64,000 nt of DNA from Candidatus Bathyarchaeota archaeon A05DMB-2 (lineage in GTDB: Archaea; Thermoproteota; Bathyarchaeia; Bathyarchaeales; Bathycorpusculaceae), in contig JAAKEZ010000001.1 in NCBI GenBank assembly GCA_018475625.1, positions 1 to 64,000 of the forward strand, given 5' to 3'. Both the position numbers and the translations under genes were made by a program. Of the stretch, positions 41,703-50,045 are shown in pieces. Position 1 is the first letter of the stretch. Each line of letters starts with the position of its first letter. The notes under the pieces are model-generated. The model was not told where the DNA came from and made no database searches. It was given only the letters and a program-made list of their open reading frames with translations.

Positions 41703-42887
41703 TTATACTCTTACGCTGCAGACGTTTTCAATTCTTTTCAGGGTCTTAATAATTTCTGGACCGACTTTTTGGTGCACCACGTACACCGAGATGGCGTAGC
41801 CGCTCTTGCCAATCTGTCGGGAATAGTTTGCGCGTATGTTTATGTCGTTGTCAGCCAGAACCTTGTCGATGTTCGCAAACACCCCTGGAACATCTCGGTG
41901 GTGAATGAACAGTGTGTAGACGGGTTTTTCTTCCAGCTCTATGCTTTCGCCCGCGTTCACTGCGCTGGTGAAGTCTCCTCCTAAGAGGTAGGCCGCAACG
42001 ACGCGCGCGATTTCTACGGATGTTTCTCTCTGAGCCTCAACGGTTGACGCGCCCAAGTGTGAGCTGAAAATTACGTTGTCAAGCTCTGTTAGTCTGTTTC
42101 TGAATTCGCTGCCTTCAGTTTTAGGCTCTTCCTGGTACACGTCAAGAGCCGCGCCGGCTATTCTCCCGTTTTTCAACGCGTGGTACAATGCCCGTTCGTC
42201 AACGTTGCTGCCTCTTGAAGTGTTAATGAGGTAAGCGGTGGGCTTCATAAGTGCCAGTTCTTTCTCGCCCACTATCACTTCGTTTCCGCCTGTGTGGATG
42301 CTTACAAAATCTGCTTTGGTGAGCACCTCTTCTTTGGAGGTGAATTTTATGCTTGATTCGGCGCATGCTTTTATGTCGTAGCCGATGACTTCCATGTCAA
42401 AACCGCGGCGGGCGATTTCCGCCACTCTTTGCCCGATTTTCCCGCAGCCCAAAATGCCGAGTGTTTTGTAGGCAAGTTCGGTTCCTTTGAATTTTCCCTT
42501 CATCCAGACGCCGTTTTTCAGCGACTGATACGCTTGAGGAACGTTTCTTGAAATACTCAGCATCAGACAAATGGTTAATTCCGCCACCGCGTTCGTGTTT
42601 CCATACGGCGCAGACTTTACCACGATACCAAAATCGGAAGCGGCAGACACGTCTATGTTGTCGTAGCCGACTCCTGCTCTGCCCACAATTTTCAGTTTTC
42701 CTTTGGCTCCGGCTTCAAGAACTTCGCGTGTGACTTTGGTGGCGCTTCTCACGATTAAAGCGTCAAACTGCCCAATGTCCGCGATGAGTGCGTTTAGGTC
42801 TCTTTTCCGCGTGTCCGTCTCTATTCCTGATTCTTCGAATAGGCGGATTCCTTCTTTTTCTAAGCCGTCATTCAGCAGCACTTTCAT
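41703..42887 (-). CDS. serA: D-3-phosphoglycerate dehydrogenase-like protein with ACT domain
   Basis: The enzyme would oxidise 3-phosphoglycerate for serine synthesis. The 394 residues show RAGVGYDNIDV, the NAD-binding ILGCGKIGQRVAEIA (about 145-160), the arginine in LINTSRGSNVDE, the Glu region, and the catalytic histidine in SSHLGAST. A C-terminal ACT domain (about 320-394, VYTLFIHHRDVPGVFANIDK) probably gives serine feedback. Other 2-hydroxyacid dehydrogenases are possible. The downstream position relative to glyA links serine and glycine/C1 metabolism. Confidence 0.82.
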   Translation of the reverse strand: MKVLLNDGLEKEGIRLFEESGIETDTRKRDLNALIADIGQFDALIVRSATKVTREVLEAGAKGKLKIVGRAGVGYDNIDVSAASDFGIVVKSAPYGNTNAVAELTICLMLSISRNVPQAYQSLKNGVWMKGKFKGTELAYKTLGILGCGKIGQRVAEIARRGFDMEVIGYDIKACAESSIKFTSKEEVLTKADFVSIHTGGNEVIVGEKELALMKPTAYLINTSRGSNVDERALYHALKNGRIAGAALDVYQEEPKTEGSEFRNRLTELDNVIFSSHLGASTVEAQRETSVEIARVVAAYLLGGDFTSAVNAGESIELEEKPVYTLFIHHRDVPGVFANIDKVLADNDINIRANYSRQIGKSGYAISVYVVHQKVGPEIIKTLKRIENVCSVRV

Positions 42888-42949
42888 TTTGGTGCATGCT
42901 CCTTCCGATTTTTTCCAACATAGTTCCTTTAATCGTCTCTTAAGGCTGA

Positions 42950-44314
42950 TTATGCCTTACTGACGTAGCTTACCGCTTCTTCCACGCTTTGGAACCCGTA
43001 TTTTACCTGATTGAACTCTTTCTTCAAGGCGATGACGTCTTCTTTAACTTCTGAAGGCTTGCGTTTGCCTTTAATTACGCTCAGCATCAGGTCGCACAGG
43101 TGCTTGATGTCGCCTTCTTTGAAGCCGCGCCTGGTCACGTCTTGGAATCCGATTCTCAAGCCAGAGGGGTTGTCGCGGTCGTTCTGATTGTTGTAGGGCA
43201 GCAAGTTCTTGTTCAAGATTATGTTGGCGTCTTCAAGGTCTTGCGCTATTTTCTTGCCGCCACCGAAATCGCAGACATCCACGGCTATCTGATGCGACCT
43301 GGTGAAGCCCTTGTCGGGGCATACGACTTTTACGCCGTTCTCGTAGAGGTACTGCCCAGCTGTTTGCGCGTTCTTCACGGTCTGTTTGGCTAACTCGGCG
43401 CCGAAGAGTTTCATCTCCAACGCGGCTATTCCAACCGCTGGCAACCTACCGAGATGTGTGTTAGAAGCGCTGAGCGGGAAGATGGCAAACTGAATCGCCT
43501 TTATCGCCTTTTCCATGCGTTGGTCCTTGGCGTTTCCAAGTATAACACCGCCCTGCGGACCAGGGAAAGTCTTATGCGACGACGAGGTGATGAAATCCGC
43601 GCCTTCTTTTAACGGGTCTTGGAACTCGCCGCCTGCGATAAGCCCCAAAACGTGGGAGGCGTCGTAAGCCACGTACGCTTCGACTTCGTCGCAGACCTCT
43701 TTTAACTCTTTAACGGGGTGAGGGAAGAGGAAGAGGCTTCCGCCGAACGTCACTATGCCCGGTTTGGCGGCGCGGATAACGTCGGCTGACTTGTCAGGGT
43801 CGATGTTGAATTCTTCAAAGTTGTAAACGTGATTAATGTTTTCCAAGCCGAGCACTGAACCGGCTAAGCCTGCGTAATCGTGAGATATGTGGGCACCGCA
43901 ACTGAGGGGCGTAACCACCATTTTCCTGTTCTTAGCTGCTGTGGACAAGCCTTTGAACGTGGCGAGGTTTGCGTGTGTGCCTGAAACTAAGCGCAAATCC
44001 CCCCAAGTGCAGTTGAAAAGGTTTTTCATGATGTCCGTGGCGTAGTTCTCGATGAGTGTCATGTACTTTTGACCTTGGTAGTAGCGTTTTTTGACGTGTC
44101 CTTCGCGGTCGTTTTCGCCTTCGGCGTATCTGCCTTCCAAGTCTGCGGCTAGGCAGAGCATTTGCTTGACGGCTGGCGACTTTAAGCCTTCGCTTGCTAT
44201 GAGGTTTATGCATTCTTTGTCTCGGTATTCCTCGTGGTTGCGGGCTGCTTCGACGAGTTTGAAGACAAGGTCTGCGAGGTTGTCCATTCTTATCCTTCCT
44301 CGGTTAAACATCAT
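42950..44314 (-). CDS. glyA: Serine hydroxymethyltransferase, archaeal type
   Basis: GlyA interconverts serine and glycine while charging a pterin C1 carrier, probably H4MPT here given the beta-RFAP synthase genes. The 454-residue PLP enzyme has CINLIASEGLKSPAVK, GRYAEGENDRE, VSGTHANLATFKGL, YDASHVLGLIAGG and the PLP lysine in ITSSSHKTFPGPQGG. The insert-bearing archaeal layout is clear. The start may be TTG or ATG within the first 10 codons. Promoter elements lie toward the divergent DtxR gene. Confidence 0.9.
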   Translation of the reverse strand: MMFNRGRIRMDNLADLVFKLVEAARNHEEYRDKECINLIASEGLKSPAVKQMLCLAADLEGRYAEGENDREGHVKKRYYQGQKYMTLIENYATDIMKNLFNCTWGDLRLVSGTHANLATFKGLSTAAKNRKMVVTPLSCGAHISHDYAGLAGSVLGLENINHVYNFEEFNIDPDKSADVIRAAKPGIVTFGGSLFLFPHPVKELKEVCDEVEAYVAYDASHVLGLIAGGEFQDPLKEGADFITSSSHKTFPGPQGGVILGNAKDQRMEKAIKAIQFAIFPLSASNTHLGRLPAVGIAALEMKLFGAELAKQTVKNAQTAGQYLYENGVKVVCPDKGFTRSHQIAVDVCDFGGGKKIAQDLEDANIILNKNLLPYNNQNDRDNPSGLRIGFQDVTRRGFKEGDIKHLCDLMLSVIKGKRKPSEVKEDVIALKKEFNQVKYGFQSVEEAVSYVSKA

Positions 44315-44402
44315 CCGAAATATACTTTGGACTATTTAGCCGTTACTAGGAGCGTTGACTATTTTGAATTCGTGGGATTTTGGTGTTTTCACGGATGGAA
44401 TT

Positions 44403-44420
44403 TTTTAGGTACGCCTAAAA
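44403..44420. promoter_or_regulatory. DtxR-type operator, distal copy
   Basis: TTTTAGG-TACG-CCTAAAA is an inverted repeat with 7-base arms, matching the TTAGGT...CCTAA style of DtxR/IdeR/MntR boxes. It lies upstream of a TATA-like TTTATTA (44422-44428). Confidence 0.65.
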
Positions 44421-44443
44421 GTTTATTAGCGCGGCAGAGTAAA

Positions 44444-44457
44444 TTAGGTATGCCTAA
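44444..44457. promoter_or_regulatory. DtxR-type operator, proximal copy
   Basis: TTAGG-TATG-CCTAA repeats the distal operator with its centre 39 bases away, and overlaps the expected transcript start just before the regulator gene. The two sites suggest cooperative iron-dependent autorepression of the dtxR-feoB operon. Confidence 0.65.
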
Positions 44458-44472
44458 AAAATGGTGGGGAAC

Positions 44473-45192
44473 ATGCCTCGTAAAAGCATAGAAGACTACC
44501 TAAAAACAGTATACGAACTATCACAAAACGGTGCAACAGTAAGTACAACAGACATATCAAGAGCGCTAAAGGTGGCTCCAGCCAGCGTAACCGAGATGCT
44601 GAAGAAATTAGCTGACAAAGGCTACATAGAATATTCACCGTATCACGGAACCACGCTGACCGGGAATGGCAGACGAATCGCCGAGAAAATGGCTCGCAAA
44701 CACAGGCTACTGGAAAGATTCCTGCATGATGTGCTGAAAATCGACAGCCAGAAGGTCCACAAAGAAGCCTGTGAAATGGAGCACAGTCTGTCAGATGACG
44801 CGGAAGAATCGCTTTGCAGACTCCTAAAGCATCCTGAGCAATGTCCAGACGATGGGAAAGAAATCCCACCATGCGACCTAATGATAAGCAGCTGCGAAGA
44901 ATGCATGCAACTACACAGTCAAGGTTTAGAAGAAGTTGGAAAACACAACCAAAACTTGGTTGCCGCGACACATCTCAAAGAGGGCCAATGTGGCAAAATT
45001 TCCTTCATCAGAGGCGGTCACAACATGCTCCAGAGGCTACTAGACATGGGACTTACACCTGGCACCAAAATATGCGTTGAAAGAGTCGCGCCACTCGGAG
45101 GCCCTGTTGAATTATCAGTGAGAAATTCAAAACTTGTCCTTGGAAAAGGCGTCGCCTCAAAAGTTTTCGTAGATGTGGAAAAAAACAGCTAG
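44473..45192 (+). CDS. DtxR-family metalloregulator fused to a FeoA domain
   Basis: The N-terminal winged helix (SIEDYLKTVYELSQNG, TTDISRALKVAPASVTEMLKKL) is followed by the metal-binding/dimerisation domain (HRLLERFLHDVL, CEMEHSLSDDAEESLCRLL). The C-terminal FeoA/SH3 domain runs from about 165 (HLKEGQCGKISFIRGG, LLDMGLTPGTKICVERVAPLGGP). This would be an iron sensor repressing itself and feoB through the two operators upstream. ATG 44473 follows GGTGGGG; an ATG at 44461 is possible. feoB begins 16 bases after the stop, so no separate feoA is needed. Confidence 0.88.
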   Translation: MPRKSIEDYLKTVYELSQNGATVSTTDISRALKVAPASVTEMLKKLADKGYIEYSPYHGTTLTGNGRRIAEKMARKHRLLERFLHDVLKIDSQKVHKEACEMEHSLSDDAEESLCRLLKHPEQCPDDGKEIPPCDLMISSCEECMQLHSQGLEEVGKHNQNLVAATHLKEGQCGKISFIRGGHNMLQRLLDMGLTPGTKICVERVAPLGGPVELSVRNSKLVLGKGVASKVFVDVEKNS

Positions 45193-45208
45193 CTAATCGG
45201 TGACTTTT

Positions 45209-47194
45209 ATGTCCTGTCATTCTTGTCCATATTTAAACAAAAATGAAATTAACCAAAAAATCAGCAAACGTATCAAGATAGCCTTAGCCGGTAATGCCAA
45301 CGTGGGAAAATCCGTGATTTTTAACCATTTGACTGGTTTACATCAGCACATCGGCAATTGGCCTGGAAAAACAGTTGAAAGAGCGGAAGGAACGCTGCAT
45401 TTCAAAGGGTACACGATAGATATTGTGGATTTGCCAGGAATATACTCGCTTTCCACTTATTCATTAGAAGAACTGGTCTCAAGGAAATACATCGCGGTTG
45501 AGAGACCAGATATAGTCATAAATGTTGTAGACGCTTCAGTCCTCGAGAGAAACCTCTTTTTCACTTTGCAGCTTATGGAACTGGAAACTCCTATAATTAT
45601 AGCGCTGAACCAAATGGATATTGCAAAAAGCAAAGGCATCCAAGTGGACGTAAGCAAATTGGAGGAGCTTTTGGGAATCCCCGTTGTGCCAACTGTTGCC
45701 GTAAAAGGATTAGGCATTGTCAAGCTCTTGAAGAAAGCCATAGAAATAATTGAAAAAGGACCAAGAGAAAAACCTGCTGAAGTGAGATACGGAGAAGAAA
45801 TTGAAGAAAAAATCAGCTTGCTCACTGAAGCGCTGAAAGAGGTTCAGGTTGTTTATCCACGGCGGTACGTGGCTATCAAGCTGCTGGAGGAGGATGAAGA
45901 GATAGAAAGAGATATCGGAAGGATAGCGCCGCAGATAGTTTCTACTGCCAAGAAGCTTGCAGGTGAAATTGAGAGGCTCCATGGACACGGCTGTTCAACT
46001 GTAATAACTTCTGAAAGGTATGAAGCGGCTGGCTGCATAGCCAGAGCAGTGCAGAAGTTGGTGCCGCCTATAAGACCCACCATGGGGGAGCGACTGCACA
46101 ACTTTACAACTCACAAAATCACTGGGTACTTGACGCTGGTTTCTTCGCTGCTTTTAGTTTTCTATTCTATCTTCACCTTTGGGGACTACGCATCAGGTCT
46201 GCTAAGCACTTTGTTTTATGGTTTGGAGCCGCTCTTTACGAGTGCGTTTGGAACAGGAATGGCTGGCAGTATAGTGTGGGGCGGTATTATGGAAGGATTT
46301 ATCGCTGGTGTCACAATAGTTCTGCCCTATATAATTCCCTTTTACATCATACTGTACTTCTTGGAAAACTCGGGATATCTTAGTCGAATCGCTTTTTTGA
46401 TGGACAACGTCATGCATAAAATGGGGCTGCATGGAAAAGCCTTCATTCCTATTATGCTTGGTTTTGGCTGCAATGTTCCCGCTTGTTTAGGATGCAGAAT
46501 AATGGAGACACAGAGAGAAAGGCTACTTGCCGCTTTTGTTACAACGCTGGTGCCCTGCGCCGCAACTACAGTCATAATACTCGGTTTAGTAGGCAAATTT
46601 TTGGGCATCCAATGGGCGCTGGCGCTTTATATTTTTAATTTGCTGGTTATCTTCGTTCTTGGAAGGTTGGCGTTTAAAGTTGTCCCTGGTGAGTCAACCG
46701 CGCTAATTATGGAAATGCATGATTACAAGTGGCCTCATCTGAAGACTATTTTTAAACAGACTTGGTTTAGGGTGGCTGAATTCATAAAAATAGCGTTTCC
46801 TTTGATAATTGTTGGAAGCCTTGTGCTGAAATTAGCAGAAGTTTCAGGTGTGCTGGAATCCATAGCAGCGGTGCTCAGCCCCGTAACAGTTGCTTGGCTA
46901 GGCTTGCCCGCTATTACAGGAATAACGCTAATATTCGGCGTGCTGAGAAAGGAGTTGTCACTGGTTATGCTTGCTGCCCTGCTGGCATCAACAGGCGGCT
47001 TAGCCAGCCTGACGGACGTTCAGATGGTCGTGTTCACTTTGGTGGCGATGTTTTACATACCCTGTATAGCAACCATTGCAGCGCTATGGAGAGAGTTCGG
47101 CTGGAAAAAAGCCCTATTCATAACAGTGTTCGAAATAGTCTTTGCCATAAGCTTGGGCGGAGTTGCTTTGAGACTGTTAACGTTAGTCACATAA
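45209..47194 (+). CDS. feoB: Ferrous iron transport protein B
   Basis: FeoB imports Fe2+. A short Cys-containing N-terminus (CHSC) precedes the G domain: G1 GNANVGKS, G3 [10 protein letters not shown]4 LNQMD. The membrane domain carries [10 protein letters not shown]-type motif ([11 protein letters not shown]), [31 protein letters not shown] and [21 protein letters not shown]. The length of about 660 is complete. ATG 45209 is preferred (GGTGA about 5 bases upstream), though GTG 45200 is open. It forms an operon with the DtxR-FeoA regulator. Confidence 0.94.
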   Translation: MSCHSCPYLNKNEINQKISKRIKIALAGNANVGKSVIFNHLTGLHQHIGNWPGKTVERAEGTLHFKGYTIDIVDLPGIYSLSTYSLEELVSRKYIAVERPDIVINVVDASVLERNLFFTLQLMELETPIIIALNQMDIAKSKGIQVDVSKLEELLGIPVVPTVAVKGLGIVKLLKKAIEIIEKGPREKPAEVRYGEEIEEKISLLTEALKEVQVVYPRRYVAIKLLEEDEEIERDIGRIAPQIVSTAKKLAGEIERLHGHGCSTVITSERYEAAGCIARAVQKLVPPIRPTMGERLHNFTTHKITGYLTLVSSLLLVFYSIFTFGDYASGLLSTLFYGLEPLFTSAFGTGMAGSIVWGGIMEGFIAGVTIVLPYIIPFYIILYFLENSGYLSRIAFLMDNVMHKMGLHGKAFIPIMLGFGCNVPACLGCRIMETQRERLLAAFVTTLVPCAATTVIILGLVGKFLGIQWALALYIFNLLVIFVLGRLAFKVVPGESTALIMEMHDYKWPHLKTIFKQTWFRVAEFIKIAFPLIIVGSLVLKLAEVSGVLESIAAVLSPVTVAWLGLPAITGITLIFGVLRKELSLVMLAALLASTGGLASLTDVQMVVFTLVAMFYIPCIATIAALWREFGWKKALFITVFEIVFAISLGGVALRLLTLVT

Positions 47195-47219
47195 TCTAAA
47201 CTCATCTACATGCGAGACT

Positions 47220-47468
47220 GTGCCTAAAGAGTTCATTCTCCTCGGTGCAGTGGCAATTTTCGGCACGACCAATCTTGCGCTTTTCTTGACTCCGGTGCAG
47301 CTGGTTACGTTGGCGTTGGTGGCGATGCTTTACATTCCATGCTTGTCCACGGTGGTAATTTTGGTGAAGGAGTTCGGGTGGAAAGCGCCTGCGTCAATCT
47401 CGTTGGCTAACGTGGCTTCGGCAGTTCTCGTTGGGGGTTTAGCGTTCAGACTTCTTGCTCTGCTGTGA
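47220..47468 (+). pseudogene. feoB paralogue remnant (C-terminal 82 residues)
   Basis: The frame encodes only the last membrane part of a FeoB: PKEFILLGAVAIFGTTNLA (compare [11 protein letters not shown] in the intact gene), then LVAMLYIPCLSTVVILVKEFGWK and VGGLAFRLLALL. It begins 25 bases after the intact feoB stop. Sequence differences from the intact gene are extensive, so it is a diverged second feoB and not a recent duplication. The G domain and most TM helices are missing. It could be a standalone product from GTG 47220, but no ribosome-binding site is seen. Confidence 0.7.
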
Positions 47469-47511
47469 AAAGCGCTGTCTGAGTTTTTGCTGTACTGGAG
47501 TGTGAAAATTT

Positions 47512-47526
47512 TCTATAGCCCCCTTT
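47512..47526 (+). repeat. Dispersed 15-base motif, copy B
   Basis: TCTATAGCCCCCTTT is identical to the minus-strand copy at 26291-26305. It lies in the gap between the feoB remnant and tRNA-Leu. The gap (47469-47663) otherwise holds only a short CT/AG-rich hairpin-like stretch and an AT-rich tRNA promoter. Confidence 0.4.
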
Positions 47527-47663
47527 AGGGCATTCATAACGTTGAGGGCTCAGCAAGCAGCACCTCTCCTCTAAGAGAAGAACGCAGTTGCAGTTATACT
47601 CGATTTTGGTAACGTATTTATTCAGTAAGAGTTATTTTCAACAACTGCGAATGGTGTTTCAGC

Positions 47664-47751
47664 GCAGAGGTCGCCGAGCCAGGTCAAAGGCGTAGGCTTC
47701 AGGAGCCTATCCTGTAGGGGTTCGTGGGTTCGAATCCCACCCTCTGCACCA
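47664..47751 (+). tRNA. tRNA-Leu(CAG), CCA encoded
   Basis: The acceptor GCAGAGG pairs with CCUCUGC; discriminator A47748 is followed by an encoded CCA. The anticodon stem UAGGC/GCCUA encloses UUCAGGA, giving anticodon CAG. A long variable arm (CCUGUAGGGG region) marks the leucine class. T arm GUGGG-UUCGAAU-CCCAC. No intron. Confidence 0.94.
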
Positions 47752-47882
47752 CATGTTAAGGCTGTTCTGATCTTATTTCCGAACCATTGATTAATTCTTT
47801 CAAGGTTGTCGTATCGAGGATACTTGACTATCGCAGAAGTGATAAATACTTTTTATTAAATATGTGCAGTGGGCAGGGTCAC

Positions 47883-48335
47883 ATGTTGAAACGACTAGAT
47901 GACATTGATGTAAATATTTTAAATATGCTACAACAGAACGGTAGGGTTGCGTTTTCTCGTATCGCAGAAGAAATAGGAGTAAACGAAGCGACTGTACGAT
48001 ACCGCGTCAAACAGTTAACAGACAGAGGCATAATCACAAAGTTTACGGCTTTACTTGACCCAGCAAAAATTGGTTATTCTACAACAGGAATTATGATGGT
48101 TAAAACTGATCCCGCCCTGTTTGAAGACGCAGCCGAAAAAATAAGCGAACTTTCTGAAACGTACCATGCCTTTCAAAACACTAGAGAATTTGACATCGTC
48201 GCCGTTGTCCACACGCAAGATCTAAAGCAGTTAAGCGACCTGAGAAAGAAAGTAAAGCTGATTCCCGGAGTAAAAGAAGTAGTAGTCTCCGCAACAACAC
48301 GTCTTATAAAAATCAAAACAGCATTTGAGCTGTGA
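47883..48335 (+). CDS. Lrp/AsnC-family transcriptional regulator
   Basis: The protein has an N-terminal helix-turn-helix (LDDIDVNILNMLQQNGR, FSRIAEEIGVNEATVRYRVKQL) and a C-terminal RAM sensor domain (TGIMMVKTDPALFEDAAEKI, ETYHAFQNTREFDIVAVVH, LRKKVKLIPGVKEVVVSAT), about 150 residues in total. Such proteins usually sense amino acids. ATG 47883 is preferred over the far-upstream open frame because it starts the fold and has a TATA-like ATTAAATA about 25-35 bases upstream. It is next to tRNA-Leu and the damaged heme-type genes. Confidence 0.85.
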   Translation: MLKRLDDIDVNILNMLQQNGRVAFSRIAEEIGVNEATVRYRVKQLTDRGIITKFTALLDPAKIGYSTTGIMMVKTDPALFEDAAEKISELSETYHAFQNTREFDIVAVVHTQDLKQLSDLRKKVKLIPGVKEVVVSATTRLIKIKTAFEL

Positions 48336-48539
48336 TTAGTTCATTAGTCTCATCGGCTCTTTTCACGAATTTCGGGAAATTTAAGTCATTTTTGTACGAA
48401 AACAGAAATCTTTTATACAGTCTCTGACACTTGTGGGTAGCTACAAGGTTAGTGGTTTCAAAAATGGATGATAATGTCATAAAAAAAAGCCCATAGCAAC
48501 GAAAACTGCTAAACATCCTTTGCCCTTCTGGTGATTTGA

Positions 48540-48824
48540 ATGGTTCACCTCAGATCTCTTTTTCAAGACAAAAGAATGAGTGAAGTTGAAGAGAGTTGCC
48601 GAAAAGCCTTCAAACGATACGGAGTTAGCTCGATTCTTTGGAACGTTACGTACCAGTGCGACCTAAAATGCTGGCACTGCTACGTTGGTAACTCAAAGAA
48701 CGCGGTAGACCAGCTCAATACCGACCAAGCACAAACCCTAATATCCAAAATAGGCGACATGGGCATCCCCTTGCTTTTCATGACAGGCGGGGAACCGTTA
48801 CTGAGAAAGGACATATTCAAATGA
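48540..48824 (+). pseudogene. Truncated radical SAM protein (heme AhbC/AhbD/NirJ-like N-terminus)
   Basis: The 94-residue frame holds the start of a radical SAM enzyme: WNVTYQCDLKCWHCYVG (CxxxCxxC cluster site) and LLFMTGGEPLLRKDIF. Relatives with this CxxxCxxC plus TGGEPLLR pattern include the siroheme-to-heme enzymes and other SPASM-type proteins. The frame stops right after KDIFK, where the sequence turns into the C-terminus of hemE. The remaining roughly 250 residues are absent. Confidence 0.7.
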
Positions 48825-49123
48825 TTGAACTTTTTCAAAGGACTGGTGCGGATGTGTTGAGTGTTGACTGGAGAGTGCAATTAGACGAAGTGTGGACAAG
48901 ATGCAAGGAAACTGTGGCGGTACAAGGAAATTTGAACCCCATCGTCGCGTTGGTTGACAATGAGTTAATGGAGCATAGGGTACGTGGCATTCTTGCTACG
49001 GCGAAAAAACATAAAGGGCATATTTTCAGCCTTGGTCATGGTGTACTGCAGGAGACTAAGGCCGAGAACCTTCGAAAAATCGTACAGATGGTGCACCATG
49101 TAACATACAAGAAAAAGGACTAA
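48821..49123 (+). pseudogene. Uroporphyrinogen decarboxylase (hemE) C-terminal remnant
   Basis: The 100 residues match the end of HemE: TGADVLSVDWRVQLDEVW, AVQGNLNPIVAL, GHIFSLGHGVLQETKAENL. The N-terminal two thirds, with the substrate-binding Arg and Asp residues, are missing. It overlaps the truncated radical SAM frame by 4 bases at a deletion junction. HemE leads from uroporphyrinogen III to coproporphyrinogen III; this copy cannot be functional. Confidence 0.8.
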
Positions 49124-49151
49124 TCAGGAGCTCATAAATCCCAGTGTGATG

Positions 49152-50000
49152 CTAATACACGAAGGAGCCTCTAAGAATGATGTCTTCTCCATGAGGTTTC
49201 CCGCCGATAACCACCACTCTTGCCAGATCCGCGGCGGACAGCCCTATTGAATCGCCTTCGGTTAGTAACGCGGCTTCGCTCTTGCGCAATTCTGTGTCGC
49301 CGATCTTCACGGTTCCTTCAAGCACGTAGATGAAGGCGTTAAAGTCTTTTCTGACTTCGCATGTGAATGGTTGCTTCGGCTGCAGCGTCACGTCAAAGTA
49401 GATTACTTCGTTCTGAAGCGTGACGGGTGAGTTTTCGCCCACGACAATGCGGACAAGATTGCCGTTGACTCGTTTTTCAGGAATGTCTTTCGCGTCCACC
49501 TGCTGGTACGTGGGCGCCAAGCCCTGCAGTTTAACTGGAAGCCTGACCCACAACTGCAAACCCCTGTTCACGCCCTCAGTGCCCGGAAGCTCGGAGTGGA
49601 CGATGGTTTTTCCAGTCGTGAACCGCTGGGCGCCGCCTGCCATAACGATGCTGTCGTTTCCGAGGCTGTCACGGTGGTGGAACCCACCCTCAAGCATGTA
49701 CGTGACCGCTTCAAAACCCCCATGCGGATGCTCAGGGAACCCCGCAGGCGGCGTTATGTCGAACTCGTCCAACAGTGGAAAAGGGTCGAAACTCCTCAGG
49801 TGTCTCGTGGGAAAAACGCGCTTAACTATGGCGCCTTCGCCTTCGGCGGTTTCAACAGCCTTAACCTTGCATAAAACAGTTCTAACAACCAAAACGAAAC
49901 ACCTACTAGGTAAGAGTGAAAAACGGGTAACTAAAACCTTTCCCAACCGCAACGGGTTACCTGCTTCTCCCATAGAAAATCCTCCAAAATCTGCCCTCAA
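49152..50000 (-). CDS. Pirin-family cupin protein
   Basis: The bicupin fold is clear: LRSFDPFPLLDEF, PAGFPEHPHGGFEAVTYMLEGGFHHRDS with metal-binding histidines, GGAQRFTTGKTIVHSELPG and a C-terminal AFIYVLEGTVKIG. Some pirins have quercetinase activity; the role in archaea is unknown. The N-terminal 40 residues before VKAVETAEGEGAIVKR look unlike pirin, so translation may begin at about TTG 49892; the longest frame is listed. Confidence 0.82.
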   Translation of the reverse strand: MRADFGGFSMGEAGNPLRLGKVLVTRFSLLPSRCFVLVVRTVLCKVKAVETAEGEGAIVKRVFPTRHLRSFDPFPLLDEFDITPPAGFPEHPHGGFEAVTYMLEGGFHHRDSLGNDSIVMAGGAQRFTTGKTIVHSELPGTEGVNRGLQLWVRLPVKLQGLAPTYQQVDAKDIPEKRVNGNLVRIVVGENSPVTLQNEVIYFDVTLQPKQPFTCEVRKDFNAFIYVLEGTVKIGDTELRKSEAALLTEGDSIGLSAADLARVVVIGGKPHGEDIILRGSFVY

Positions 50001-50045
50001 AAAATTAAATACTATTATTCACAGATAGATTGGCAATGACCAGAC

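Noticed and set aside
46894-47199. 101-codon frame inside feoB
   Set aside because: It is a shifted-frame shadow of the FeoB membrane domain with an Arg-rich, unlikely composition.
47883-48335. Siroheme decarboxylase subunit (AhbA/AhbB, also AsnC-like)
   Set aside because: It sits beside heme-type fragments, but the sequence has an ordinary Lrp RAM domain and lacks decarboxylase-type features.
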